Origin: Streptomyces sp. YS415
GTDB lineage: Bacteria > Actinomycetota > Actinomycetes > Streptomycetales > Streptomycetaceae
Reading direction: 5' to 3'
Length of the DNA stretch: 64,000 bases
NCBI RefSeq assembly: GCF_023544665.1
Contig: NZ_JAMJFL010000025.1
Coordinates: 1-64,000 of the forward strand
Shown piece by piece: positions 23,090 through 31,607 of the stretch; positions within the stretch are counted from its first letter, which is position 1; the number at the start of each line of letters is the position of its first letter. The position numbers and the translations under genes are program-made. Below the pieces are notes generated by a model. It saw only the letters and a list, made by a program, of their open reading frames with translations, searched no databases and was not told the origin of the DNA.

Positions 23090-25897
23090 TCACCCCACCG
23101 AGGAGTACGCCACGACTCCCCGCAGCAACTGGTCGACCGCCTTGCGGGCGGCCTTCGCCACGGTCGACCCCTCCCCCGGCGCCGCCGCCGCGATCTGGCC
23201 CAGCACGTCGATCACCTGCTTGCACCAGCGCACGAAGTCACCCGCGGGCATCTCCGCCTCGCGCAGCACCTCGTCCAGGCCCTTGCCGCCGGCCCACTCG
23301 TACGCGGCCCAGGCGAACCCGAGATCCGGCTCCCGCTGTCCGACGCCCTCGGTCTGACTGATCCGGAAGTCCTCCTCGAGGGCGTCCAGGCGCCCCCAGA
23401 TCCGGACCATCTCGCCGAGCGCGGCCTTCGCCTTCCCGGACGGCACCTTCGGCGCCATCGCGTCGTCGCCGACCCGGGCCTCGTACACCAGGGCGGAGAC
23501 GCACGCGGCGAGTTCGGCGGGGGCGAGCCCTTCCCAGACGCCCGCCCGCAGGCACTCACTGGCCAGCAGATCGAGCTCGCCGTACAGCCGCGCGAGCCGC
23601 TTGCCGTGCTCGGTGACCTCGTTGCCCCGCAGGTAGTCCAGCTCGGTCAGGAGCGCGACGATCCGGTCGAAGGTCCGCGCGATGGTGTTGGTGCGTCCCT
23701 CGATCCGCCGCTCCAGCTGCGAGGTGTCCCGCATCAGCCGGTGGTAGCGCTCGGCCCAGCGGGCGTGGTCCTCACGGTCGTCGCACCCGTGACAGGGGTG
23801 CGCGCGCAGCGCGGTGCGCAGCCGGGCGATCTCCCGGTCGTCGGCGGCCTCCGAGCGCTTCTTGCGGGCCCGCTCCGGCGGGATGTGCCCGGCCTTGGTG
23901 CGCAGCGCCGACGCCAGGTCCCGGCGGGACTGCGGGGAGCGCGGGTTGAAGGACTTGGGGATCCGCATCCGCTCCAGCGCCTCCACCGGCACCGGGAAGT
24001 CCATCGACGCCAGCCGCTTGACCTGCCGCTCGGCGGTGAGCACCAGCGGGCGCGGCCCGTCGTGGTGCTCGAAGCCCCGGTGGCCGTTGGACCGCCCGGC
24101 GGGCAGCCCCGGGTCCAGCACCAGCGCGAGCCCGGCGTACTTGCCGGTCGGGACATGGATGACGTCACCCGGCTTGAGCTTCTCCAGCGCCACCGCGGCC
24201 TCGGCGCGGCGCTGGGCCACGCCCTGGCGGGCCAGCTCCGTCTCCCGGTCCTTCAGCTCGCGGCGCAGCCGCGCGTACTCCTCGAAGTCGCCGAGGTGGC
24301 AGGTCATGGAGGCCTTGTAGCCCTCCAGGCCCTCCTCGTTGCGCTGCACCTGCCGGGAGATCCCGACGACCGACTTGTCGGCCTGGAACTGCGCGAACGA
24401 CGTCTCCAGCAGCTCGCGCGAGCGATGCCGCCCGAACTGCTCGACGAGGTTGACCGCCATGTTGTACGACGGCTTGAAGCTGGAGCGCAGCGGATACGTA
24501 CGCGTGCCGGCGAGCCCCGCGAGGTGCTCCGGGCTCATCCCCCGCTGCCACAGCACGACCGCATGGCCCTCGACGTCGATGCCACGCCGCCCCGCACGCC
24601 CGGTGAGCTGGGTGTACTCACCCGGGGTGATGTCGGCGTGCTGCTCGCCGTTCCACTTGACGAGCTTCTCCAGCACCACCGAGCGCGCGGGCATGTTGAT
24701 GCCGAGCGCCAGCGTCTCGGTGGCGAAGACGGCCTTCACCAGACCGCGGACGAACAGCTCCTCCACGACCTCCTTGAAGGTCGGCAGCATGCCCGCGTGG
24801 TGGGCGGCGATACCGCGCTCCAGGCCCTCCAGCCATTCGTAGTAGCCGAGGACGTGCAGATCCTCGGTCGGGATGGACGCCGTGCGCTCCTCGACCAGGG
24901 CGCGCACCCTCGCCCGCGCATCGTCGTCGTTGAGCCGGAGTCCGGCGTACAGACACTGCTGCACGGCGGCCTCGCAGGCGGCGCGGCTGAAGATGAAGGT
25001 GATGGCGGGCAGCAGCCCCTCGGCGTCGAGGCGTTCGATGACCTCGGGCCGGCTCGGTGTCCACACCCGCGAGCGCTGCCTGCGCTCCCGCTCGCGGTCG
25101 GCCTCGCGCATCGCGCGCCCGCGTCTGCGGTCCTGGTACGACGGCCGGGTCGCCTCCATGCGCGCCAGCCGCGCCAGATCGGGGTTGACGGCCTTCTTGT
25201 GCCCCTCGCCCTCCTCGAACAGGTCGTACATCCGGCGGCCGGCCAGCACATGCTGGAACAGCGGCACGGGCCGGTGCTCGGAGACGATCACCTCGGTGTC
25301 ACCGCGGACGGTGTCCAGCCAGTCGCCGAACTCCTCGGCGTTGGACACGGTGGCCGAGAGGGACACCAGGGTCACCGACTCGGGCAGGTGGATGATCACC
25401 TCTTCCCATACGGCACCGCGGAAGCGGTCGGAAAGGTAGTGCACCTCGTCCATGACCACGTACCCGAGGCCGATGAGGGTTTGCGAGCCCGCGTACAGCA
25501 TGTTCCGCAGCACCTCGGTGGTCATCACGACCACGGGGGCGCCGGAGTTGACGCTGTTGTCGCCGGTGAGCAGGCCGACCTTGTCCGCGCCGTAACGGCG
25601 GCACAGGTCGGCGTACTTCTGGTTCGACAGCGCCTTGATGGGCGTCGTGTAGAAGCACTTCTTGCCCTGCTGCAGGGCGAGGTGGACGGCGAACTCGCCC
25701 ACGATCGTCTTGCCGGAACCGGTGGGGGCGGCCACCAGCACGCCCTTCCCCGCTTCGAGCGCCTGGCAGGCCTCGATCTGGAAGGGGTCGAGGCCGAAGT
25801 CGTACATCTCGCGGAAGGAGGCGAGCGCGGTGGCCTGCTCGGCGGCCCGCAGACGGGCAGCCGCATACCGCTCGGCCGGTGAGAGGTCCTCTGTCAT
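23090..25897 (-). CDS. helY: Ski2/Mtr4-like DEAD/DEAH RNA helicase (HelY)
   Basis: A 935-residue SF2 helicase: APTGSGKT at 57-64 (motif I), MDEVHYLSD (motif II), SLSAT (motif III), ATETLALGINMPAR and QLTGRAGRRGID (motifs V-VI). A C-terminal DSHCT/helical-bundle region (about 700-930) links it to the eukaryotic exosome helicases. The likely role is RNA unwinding in decay or rRNA processing. The ATG at 25897 (MTEDLSPAER) is chosen because it opens the conserved protein; an upstream in-frame extension has no support. The tat-helY order also occurs in mycobacteria. Confidence 0.93.
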   Translation of the reverse strand: MTEDLSPAERYAAARLRAAEQATALASFREMYDFGLDPFQIEACQALEAGKGVLVAAPTGSGKTIVGEFAVHLALQQGKKCFYTTPIKALSNQKYADLCRRYGADKVGLLTGDNSVNSGAPVVVMTTEVLRNMLYAGSQTLIGLGYVVMDEVHYLSDRFRGAVWEEVIIHLPESVTLVSLSATVSNAEEFGDWLDTVRGDTEVIVSEHRPVPLFQHVLAGRRMYDLFEEGEGHKKAVNPDLARLARMEATRPSYQDRRRGRAMREADRERERRQRSRVWTPSRPEVIERLDAEGLLPAITFIFSRAACEAAVQQCLYAGLRLNDDDARARVRALVEERTASIPTEDLHVLGYYEWLEGLERGIAAHHAGMLPTFKEVVEELFVRGLVKAVFATETLALGINMPARSVVLEKLVKWNGEQHADITPGEYTQLTGRAGRRGIDVEGHAVVLWQRGMSPEHLAGLAGTRTYPLRSSFKPSYNMAVNLVEQFGRHRSRELLETSFAQFQADKSVVGISRQVQRNEEGLEGYKASMTCHLGDFEEYARLRRELKDRETELARQGVAQRRAEAAVALEKLKPGDVIHVPTGKYAGLALVLDPGLPAGRSNGHRGFEHHDGPRPLVLTAERQVKRLASMDFPVPVEALERMRIPKSFNPRSPQSRRDLASALRTKAGHIPPERARKKRSEAADDREIARLRTALRAHPCHGCDDREDHARWAERYHRLMRDTSQLERRIEGRTNTIARTFDRIVALLTELDYLRGNEVTEHGKRLARLYGELDLLASECLRAGVWEGLAPAELAACVSALVYEARVGDDAMAPKVPSGKAKAALGEMVRIWGRLDALEEDFRISQTEGVGQREPDLGFAWAAYEWAGGKGLDEVLREAEMPAGDFVRWCKQVIDVLGQIAAAAPGEGSTVAKAARKAVDQLLRGVVAYSSVG

Positions 25898-25946
25898 CGT
25901 GCTTTCGAGCGTACCGGGCCCCACTGACAACAGGACGATCATTATC

Positions 25947-25976
25947 CGGATCCGGGTTCCGTGAACCCCGGATCCG
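25947..25976 (-). terminator. Hairpin terminator after the lipid kinase
   Basis: CGGATCCGGGTTC and GAACCCCGGATCCG pair with one bulge around a 3-nt loop. It is just downstream of the kinase stop at 25983 and upstream of helY, separating the two genes. Confidence 0.7.
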
Positions 25977-25982
25977 CGCAGC

Positions 25983-26873
25983 TCACGGCCCTACGACCCG
26001 CACCGCCCCCGGTATGCAGCGCGCGATCAGCGGCAGCGGCCCGAGCGGCTCCCCGTCCGCGTACCCGGTGATGTCACGGGCGGCGATCTCGACCTGCGCG
26101 GCCCGCACCACGGTGACCTTGGGATGGGTGACGTGCCCGCCCCGGTAGACGCTCGGGAAGACCCTCAGCAGGGTGGCGCGGGAGCAGTCCCCGACGATGG
26201 TGATGTCGAAAAGCCCGTCGGTGAGGTCGGCGCCGGGACAGATCCGCATGCCGCCGCCGTACGACGGACCGTTCCCGACCGCCACCAGCGTGGCCTCGAT
26301 CTCGCGTACCTCGCCGCCGTCGAGGGTGACCCGGTACGGGAAGGGCCGGAAGGCGGCCAGCTCGGCGAGCATCGCGAGGTCGTACTTCAGGCGGCCGGAC
26401 GGGCGGCGCATCCGGTTGCCGCGGTCGTTGACCCGGGAGTCGAAGCCGGAGGCGAGGACGGTGCCGAACCAGCGGTCGCCGACCCGTCCGAGGTCGATGT
26501 CGCGCAGCCGCGCGCCCTTGAGCCCCTCGGCGATCACCCGGCCCGCGGCGGCCGGGTCCCGCACCGGCAGGCCCAGCGCGCGGGCGAGGTCGTTGCCGGT
26601 GCCGACCGCGACCAGGCCGAGCGGGGTGCGCGTGCCGGCGACGGCCTGGAGCGCGAGGTTGGCCATCCCGTCACCGCCGACCGCGACCAGCGCCCCGGTG
26701 CCGTCCTCGACGGCCGCACGCGCGCGTGCCAGGGCGTCCCCGGCGTCCGTCCCGATGACCGTCCGTACGGTGAATCCCGCGTCCTGAAAAGCGGCGGCGG
26801 CCGGCTGCGCCGCACGGGCGCCCCGGCCGCGGCCCGCGGTGGGATTGACGAAGAGAGTGATCTCGCTGCTCAC
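25983..26873 (-). CDS. Diacylglycerol/lipid kinase family protein
   Basis: A 296-residue DAGK-catalytic-domain protein (YegS/DgkB-like). Motifs: NPTAGRGRG (9-17) for nucleotide binding, VGGDGMAN and GTGNDLAR in the catalytic domain, and a C-terminal beta domain. It would phosphorylate a diacylglycerol or related lipid; substrate choice is unclear. The GTG at 26873 has no ribosome binding site, but TAGGGT sits 7 nt upstream, pointing to a leaderless transcript. It lies 31 bp downstream of tatC on the same strand. Confidence 0.92.
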   Translation of the reverse strand: MSSEITLFVNPTAGRGRGARAAQPAAAAFQDAGFTVRTVIGTDAGDALARARAAVEDGTGALVAVGGDGMANLALQAVAGTRTPLGLVAVGTGNDLARALGLPVRDPAAAGRVIAEGLKGARLRDIDLGRVGDRWFGTVLASGFDSRVNDRGNRMRRPSGRLKYDLAMLAELAAFRPFPYRVTLDGGEVREIEATLVAVGNGPSYGGGMRICPGADLTDGLFDITIVGDCSRATLLRVFPSVYRGGHVTHPKVTVVRAAQVEIAARDITGYADGEPLGPLPLIARCIPGAVRVVGP

Positions 26874-26904
26874 GGATCAGACCCTATGAGCTGCCCCGCG
26901 CTCC

Positions 26905-27852
26905 TCAGGTCACGTCGTCATAACCGTTGATGCGCTCGGCGGTCGCCTGCTCGGGCAGCGCCCGGCCGGCGGAGACGGGCTCGACCTCGCCGACCGCCTC
27001 GGGCGTGAGATCGAGCTCGGAGGCCTCGTCGTCGGCGGGGCCCAGCGCGTCGCGGCGGCGCCTGCGACGGTCGTTGAGCAGGGAGACGGCGACGGCCGCG
27101 AAGTACAGGATCCAGATGGGCCCGGCGAGCGCCAGCATGGTCAGCGGGTCGGTGCTCGGGGTCGCGACGGCCGCGAACACGGTGATGCCCATGATCATCC
27201 CGCGCCACCAGCCGAGCATGCGCTTGCCGGTGATCGCGCCGCTGAAGTTGAGCATGACCAGCAGCAGCGGCAGCTCGAAGGAGAGGCCGAAGACGACCAC
27301 CATGCGCGTGACGAGGTCGAGCAGATCGTCGAGCGGCAGCAGGTTCTCGACGCCGAACGGGGTGAACTCGATCAGCACCTTCGCGGTGGTGGGCAGCACC
27401 TTGTAGGCGAAGAAGGCGCCCATCAGGAAGAGCGGGAAGCCGGTGGCGACGAAGGCGTACGCGTACTTCTTCTCGTGCCGGTGCAGGCCCGGGGCGACGA
27501 AGGCCCAGAGCTGGTAGAGCCAGATCGGCGAGGCCAGCACGACGCCGGCCATCAGCGACACCTTCAGCGCCAGCGTGAAGGGGGTGAGCAGACCGTTGAT
27601 GGTGATCTGCGCGCACTGCTCCTCGGTGCTGGTCCTGGCCAGTTCCTCGAAGCTCTTCGCACAGCCGACCGACTCGAGGATCGGCTTGGTGAAGAAGCTG
27701 ATGATGTCCATGTAGAAGAAGGCGGCGGCGATCGTCACGGCGACGATGGCCAGCAGCGCCTTCGCGAGCCGGTTGCGGAGCTCACGAAGGTGTTCCGCGA
27801 GGGGCATCCGCCCCTCGGGATCCTTCTCCTTGTTGCGGGCAGGCTTCAGCAA
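26905..27852 (-). CDS. tatC: Sec-independent protein translocase TatC
   Basis: A 315-residue inner-membrane protein with six hydrophobic segments; it recognises twin-arginine signal peptides. MPLAEHLRELRNRL at the start and the conserved periplasmic loop FTPFGVENLLPLDD are diagnostic. A charged C-terminal tail (RRRRRRD, then acidic) extends beyond the usual core. The start appears to be TTG at 27852; an internal ATG (MPLAEH, about 15 codons in) is the alternative. It lies 47 bp after tatA, forming a tatAC operon; tatB is not in this window. Confidence 0.93.
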   Translation of the reverse strand: MLKPARNKEKDPEGRMPLAEHLRELRNRLAKALLAIVAVTIAAAFFYMDIISFFTKPILESVGCAKSFEELARTSTEEQCAQITINGLLTPFTLALKVSLMAGVVLASPIWLYQLWAFVAPGLHRHEKKYAYAFVATGFPLFLMGAFFAYKVLPTTAKVLIEFTPFGVENLLPLDDLLDLVTRMVVVFGLSFELPLLLVMLNFSGAITGKRMLGWWRGMIMGITVFAAVATPSTDPLTMLALAGPIWILYFAAVAVSLLNDRRRRRRDALGPADDEASELDLTPEAVGEVEPVSAGRALPEQATAERINGYDDVT

Positions 27853-27899
27853 CCCACGTTCCCATCTCGTGCAGCGGGCCGGAGGTCACCGGCCCTGCG

Positions 27900-28184
27900 T
27901 CAGCGCTTGGTCGTGTCCGTCGGCTCGGTGACCGGGCGCGAGCTGGTCACGTCGCCGGGCGAGGCCTGGATGACGCGCTGAGCCGGGGGCTGCTCGTCGT
28001 TGTTCGGCGGGTCGGCCGGGGCGGGGGTCTTGCCCTCGTCCTTCATCGCCTTGGCCTCGCTCTTGAGGATGCGGGCGGACTTGCCGAGCGACCGAGCCAT
28101 GTCCGGAAGCTTCTTCGCGCCGAACAGCAGGATGATGACGACGAGGATGAGAATGATCTCGGGAGCTCCGAGCCTTCCGAACAT
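27900..28184 (-). CDS. tatA: Twin-arginine translocase subunit TatA
   Basis: A 94-residue protein: one N-terminal membrane helix (EIILILVVIILLFGAKKLP), the FG hinge, then an amphipathic helix and an acidic, Pro-rich tail. It oligomerises to form the Tat translocation pathway. The ATG at 28184 follows AGAAGG by 8-9 nt. A perfect 18-bp palindrome lies 40 bp upstream and may be an operator. Confidence 0.95.
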   Translation of the reverse strand: MFGRLGAPEIILILVVIILLFGAKKLPDMARSLGKSARILKSEAKAMKDEGKTPAPADPPNNDEQPPAQRVIQASPGDVTSSRPVTEPTDTTKR

Positions 28185-28224
28185 AAGTCTTTACCTTCTC
28201 ACCGAGGCGGCTTGGGTGGGGAGC

Positions 28225-28242
28225 TGTCCGACCGGTCGGACA
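28225..28242. promoter_or_regulatory. 18-bp perfect palindrome upstream of tatA
   Basis: TGTCCGACCGGTCGGACA is fully self-complementary, and a third half-site TGTCCGAAC follows at about 28246. The position, 40-60 bp before the tatA start, suits an operator for a TetR- or similar dimeric regulator. The binder is unknown. Confidence 0.5.
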
Positions 28243-28445
28243 CATGTCCGAACGATGGTGCCGACAGCGATCGTAACGCTCAGGGGTGAACGTGAGGCAA
28301 TCCCTGTGCGTACTCCCGGTCCGCGGTCCGGGCCTCGTTCTCCGAGCCGCGACCAGCAGCGTACCTGCCGCAGGCGGCAAGTTGACAGGGCGAAGCGGCC
28401 CAAAACGCATGCGGCGCAGGACTCACAGCCGGTTCCGAGCCGGAC

Positions 28446-28640
28446 TCACAGGGCGTCCGCGGCCCGCGCCGTGCTCACCGCGGCCCGCTCCAGATCCTCC
28501 GCCGCCCTGTTGATGCGCCGTGCGGAGTCCGAGACCTGCCTGCCGAGGCGCTGCGCCTCCAGGAAGACCCGCACCGCGAGCACACCGAGAACGGCAAGAC
28601 CCAGGAAACCCACAGCGATCGCGAACATCGGCCAGAACAT
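28446..28640 (-). CDS. Small single-span membrane protein
   Basis: 64 residues starting MFWPMFAIAVGFLGLAVLGV: one N-terminal transmembrane helix (about 4-25) followed by an amphipathic, Arg/Glu-rich helix with heptad-like spacing, a possible coiled coil. No family is recognised. The start at 28640 lies 10 bp after the stop of the zinc-ribbon gene, and tatA lies further downstream, so it may be cotranscribed with the paf-tat genes. Confidence 0.75.
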   Translation of the reverse strand: MFWPMFAIAVGFLGLAVLGVLAVRVFLEAQRLGRQVSDSARRINRAAEDLERAAVSTARAADAL

Positions 28641-28650
28641 GACGCCGAGC

Positions 28651-28941
28651 CTAGAGGGTCGAGTGCAGCCGCAGGGTACGGACCCCACCGCCGGTGAGCA
28701 GCTCGACGATCCGCTCCCCGGCCGGCTTGCGCACGGACGCCCCGCACTCCGGGCAGGTGAAGGAGTAGAAGGTGGTGCGGCTGGTGGCACCGATGGCCAG
28801 CCGCAGCGCGCTCGCGGCGAGTTCGAACCGCCCGCGGCAGTCCGGACAGCCGGCCCGGAACCGCACGGGGCTCACACCCCGCATCCCCGCGAACGCGGAC
28901 GCCACCGACGCACCGGGCACCACGGAATCACTCAAGCCCAT
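28651..28941 (-). CDS. Small zinc-ribbon protein of unknown function
   Basis: 96 residues with two CxxC pairs, CPDC (32-35) and CPEC (64-67), 28 residues apart, consistent with one structural zinc ribbon. No catalytic motif is visible. The ATG at 28941 follows GAGGGG closely. It sits between the pafC terminator and the small membrane protein. Confidence 0.75.
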   Translation of the reverse strand: MGLSDSVVPGASVASAFAGMRGVSPVRFRAGCPDCRGRFELAASALRLAIGATSRTTFYSFTCPECGASVRKPAGERIVELLTGGGVRTLRLHSTL

Positions 28942-28971
28942 CCACCCCTCATGACTGGTCGTCCGCCTCCG

Positions 28972-29002
28972 GGACGCCCCCGGCCGGTGCCGGGGCGCCC
29001 CT
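28972..29002 (-). terminator. Hairpin after pafC
   Basis: GGGACGCCCCCGGC pairs with GCCGGGGCGCCCC with minor irregularities, directly past the pafC stop at 29008. Confidence 0.55.
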
Positions 29003-29007
29003 CCGGC

Positions 29008-30015
29008 TCACTCCCGGATGCCGTTGTCCTGCGTGCTCTGCGCCTCGACCCCGTCGTACGCCGCCAGCGCCTCCTGGGCCGCCCGGCGGGCGCTCTCGGC
29101 CAGCTCGGGCGGCGCGACGATACGGCCCTCCCGGCCGAGCCGGAGCGCGAGACGCTTCAGCGACGCGGGGTCGGGCGTCCGCAGACAGATACGCAGCCCG
29201 CCGTCCGGCAGCTCATCCGCACTGTCGTGCGGGTAGTACTCCGCCACCCAGCGCCCGCCCGGGCCGACCTCGACGATGACCTCCGGGTCCTCGGCGGCGG
29301 GCTGCACCAGCCCCTCGGAGAGGTCCCGCAGCTCCACCTCGGGCGGCGCGGACGGCTCGTCGAGGATCCTGATCTCGGCGACCCGGTCGAGCCGGAAGGT
29401 GCGGCGCGCCTCGGAGCGGCGGCACCAGGCCTCCACATAGGTGTGCCCGACGCTGACCAGGCGGACCGGGTCGATCTCGCGCTCGGTGACCTCGTCGCGG
29501 GCCGGGGAGTAATAGCGGATCCACAGCCTGCGGCGCTCGGAGATCGCCCGGTCCACGTCGGCGAAGACACCGCCCTCGGACTCGAAGGTCACCGAGAGAC
29601 GGGCGCTGGCCCCGGCGGCCTCTCCGGCCGCGGTCTCCACCTTGGCGGTGGCCCGCAGCAGCGCCTGCCGGTCGCCCTCGCGCAGACCGGGCAGCGTGGA
29701 CACCGCGCGGGCGGCGACCAGCAGCGCGGTCGCCTCGTCGGAGGCGAGCCGCAGGGGCTCGGCGACATCGTCGGGGTTGTGCCACCAGATGCGCTCGCCG
29801 TCGGTGTCGATGTCCAGCAGATCGCCGCCGCGGAAGCTGGTGCCGCACATGGGCAGCACGTCGAGGTCCGAGACCAGCTCGTCCTCGGTGATGCCGAAGG
29901 CGCGCGCGACATCCTCGACCCGGGCGCCGGGCCGCTCCCTGAGATAGGTCACCAGGGAGAGCATCCGCCGCGTCTGGTCGATGGCGTTCACGTGCCTGAC
30001 CGGTTTGCCTGCCAC
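29008..30015 (-). CDS. pafC: WYL-domain transcriptional regulator PafC
   Basis: A 335-residue protein with an N-terminal helix-turn-helix region (NAIDQTRRMLSLVTYLRERP, VEDVARAFGITEDEL), a central WYL domain (RRLWIRYYSPARDEVTEREIDP) and a WCX C-terminus. In mycobacteria PafB and PafC form a heterodimer activating the LexA/RecA-independent DNA-damage response. The GTG start at 30015 is my best choice; an in-frame codon at 30054 would overlap pafB. It follows pafB by 19 bp on the same strand. Confidence 0.92.
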   Translation of the reverse strand: MAGKPVRHVNAIDQTRRMLSLVTYLRERPGARVEDVARAFGITEDELVSDLDVLPMCGTSFRGGDLLDIDTDGERIWWHNPDDVAEPLRLASDEATALLVAARAVSTLPGLREGDRQALLRATAKVETAAGEAAGASARLSVTFESEGGVFADVDRAISERRRLWIRYYSPARDEVTEREIDPVRLVSVGHTYVEAWCRRSEARRTFRLDRVAEIRILDEPSAPPEVELRDLSEGLVQPAAEDPEVIVEVGPGGRWVAEYYPHDSADELPDGGLRICLRTPDPASLKRLALRLGREGRIVAPPELAESARRAAQEALAAYDGVEAQSTQDNGIRE

Positions 30016-30034
30016 AGTCCTCGTCCGCTCCCCC

Positions 30035-30988
30035 TCAGCCCTTGGCCACGGCACGCAGCCGGTCCATCACGTCGGCCCGCAGTTCGGCGGGCTCCAGCAC
30101 GACGACATCGGGACCGAACTCCACCAGCCAGGCGTCCAGGCCGTGCCCGTACGGAATCTCCAACTCGTCCCAGCCGTCGCCGAGTTCCCGGACCCGGCTG
30201 GCTTTCGCCCGCAAGGGGTACCCGGCGCCGGTCCGCAGCCGGATCACCGCGGAACGGTCCGCGGTCTCCCCCGCCCATCCGGCGACGGTCTCCCGCACGG
30301 TGACGACATCCGGCACCGGCACGGTGAACTTGCCGCCGCGCGAGCGCACCTTGCCGGTGATCCGGGAGAGCCGGAACACCCGCTCGGCGCCCCGGTCCCG
30401 GTCCCAGCCCGCCAGGTACCAGTGGCCGCGCCAGCACTCCAGCGCCCAGGGCTCGACATGCCGGGGCTCGGGGCGCGCGGCGGTGGCCTTGCGGTACTCG
30501 AAGGCGACCGGGCGGCGGTCGCGGCAGGCCAGCATCAGCGGCTCGAAGGCGGCCTCGTGCACGGGGATCCGCGGCTCCAGCGCGCCATGAGCCTCGTAGG
30601 GATCGACGTCCTCGGGCAGTCCCGCCGCGCGCAGCTTCTGCAGGGCGCCGCTGGCCGCTCCGGCGAGCCGGACCTGCTGCCACACCTTGGCGGCGAGACC
30701 GAGGGCGGCGGCCTCCTCGGCGTCCAGGGTGATGGGCGGCAGCCGGTTGCTGTCCCGGCGGGCCAGATAGCCGATCTCGCCGTCCAGGCTCTCCACGGTC
30801 TCGATGACCAGACCAAGCTCACGCAGATCGTCCTTGTCCCGCTCGAACATGCGGTTGAAGGAGTCGTCGGAGCCGGCTTCCAGGTAGGCCTCGATGGACT
30901 CGCGCAGCTCGCGCTTGCTCAGCGGCCGCCGCGTCCCGAGCAGACACAGCGCCAGATTCATGAGCCGCTCGGCCTTGGCAATGGCCAT
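30035..30988 (-). CDS. pafB: WYL-domain transcriptional regulator PafB
   Basis: A 317-residue partner of PafC: HTH (KAERLMNLALCLLGTRRPLSKRELRE), WYL domain (RRPVAFEYRKATAARPEPRHVEPWAL) and WCX domain. It is encoded first in a pafBC operon placed, as in mycobacteria, near pafA. The known role is activation of DNA-repair genes through a Pafs-type promoter after damage. The ATG at 30988 is well supported by the conserved N-terminus. Confidence 0.94.
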   Translation of the reverse strand: MAIAKAERLMNLALCLLGTRRPLSKRELRESIEAYLEAGSDDSFNRMFERDKDDLRELGLVIETVESLDGEIGYLARRDSNRLPPITLDAEEAAALGLAAKVWQQVRLAGAASGALQKLRAAGLPEDVDPYEAHGALEPRIPVHEAAFEPLMLACRDRRPVAFEYRKATAARPEPRHVEPWALECWRGHWYLAGWDRDRGAERVFRLSRITGKVRSRGGKFTVPVPDVVTVRETVAGWAGETADRSAVIRLRTGAGYPLRAKASRVRELGDGWDELEIPYGHGLDAWLVEFGPDVVVLEPAELRADVMDRLRAVAKG

Positions 30989-31062
30989 CGATGCCCTTCG
31001 CCTTCCCTATGGTGCTTACGACCGATGACCGTACCGCTCCCAGGTGGCGCGGCAAAAGCCGA

Positions 31063-31090
31063 GGGCCCATGCCCGGACAGGCATGGGCCC
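31063..31090 (-). terminator. Terminator after the cytoplasmic FKBP gene
   Basis: GGGCCCATGCC pairs perfectly with GGCATGGGCCC around a 6-nt loop, between the FKBP stop and the pafB start. Confidence 0.75.
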
Positions 31091-31180
31091 CAGGTGATCG
31101 GGTCCGGTCGTACGACGATCAGACCCAAGTGATCGGACCGGAGTGACCGGACCCGGGTGATCAGACCCGGGTGATCAGAC
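31091..31180. repeat. Degenerate short tandem repeats, unit about GTGATCRGACCCGG
   Basis: Roughly five to six imperfect copies of a 13-15-bp unit (for example GTGATCAGACCCGG twice in succession, and AAGTGATCGGACCGG) fill the gap between the FKBP stop and its terminator, running into the last bases of the gene. There is no spacer structure as in CRISPR. Confidence 0.7.
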
Positions 31181-31546
31181 CCCGAGGAGGTCGACCACGA
31201 AGATCAGGGTCTCGCCCGGCTTGATCGCCGGGGTCGGGCTCTGGTTGCCGTAGGCGAGGTGCGCCGGGATGGTCAGCTGGCGGCGGCCGCCGACCTTCAT
31301 GCCCTGCACGCCCTGGTCCCAGCCCTTGATGACGCGGCCGCCACCGAGCGGGAAGCGGAACGGGGTACCGCGGTTCCAGCTGGCGTCGAACTCCTCGCCC
31401 GTGCTGAAGGCGACACCGACGTAGTGCACGGTGACGGTCTGGCCGGCCTGGGCCACCTCGCCGTCGCCCTCCCAGATGTCCTTGATCTCGAGGTCCGCCG
31501 GCGGCTCGCCACCCGGGAAGTCGATCTCCGGCTTGTCGATGCTCAC
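31175..31546 (-). CDS. Cytoplasmic FKBP-type peptidyl-prolyl isomerase
   Basis: A 123-residue single FKBP domain. Conserved ligand-pocket text is VTVHYVGVAFSTGEEFDAS, GRVIKGWDQGVQGMKVGGRRQLTIPAHLAYG and ETLIFVVDLLGV. It catalyses proline cis-trans isomerisation in protein folding. The GTG at 31546 is chosen because GGAG lies 8 nt upstream and the protein then has the usual FKBP length. The lipoprotein FKBP gene ends 61 bp upstream on the same strand. Confidence 0.93.
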   Translation of the reverse strand: MSIDKPEIDFPGGEPPADLEIKDIWEGDGEVAQAGQTVTVHYVGVAFSTGEEFDASWNRGTPFRFPLGGGRVIKGWDQGVQGMKVGGRRQLTIPAHLAYGNQSPTPAIKPGETLIFVVDLLGV

Positions 31547-31607
31547 GTGTTCAGCTCCATGCTTGTGGTGTAGAGACAACGGTCACAGTCTTACATCCCC
31601 CAAGGGG

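Noticed and set aside
25897..25942. 15-codon N-terminal extension of HelY
   Set aside because: Hydrophobic filler before the conserved MTEDLSPAER start, and it runs into the terminator hairpin of the lipid kinase gene.
28815..28835. GTTCGAACC tRNA T-arm-like sequence
   Set aside because: Lies within the zinc-ribbon gene, with no acceptor stem, D-arm or anticodon arm around it.
31091..31180. Possible CRISPR array
   Set aside because: Units are 13-15 bp, directly adjacent and degenerate, with no unique spacers or cas genes.
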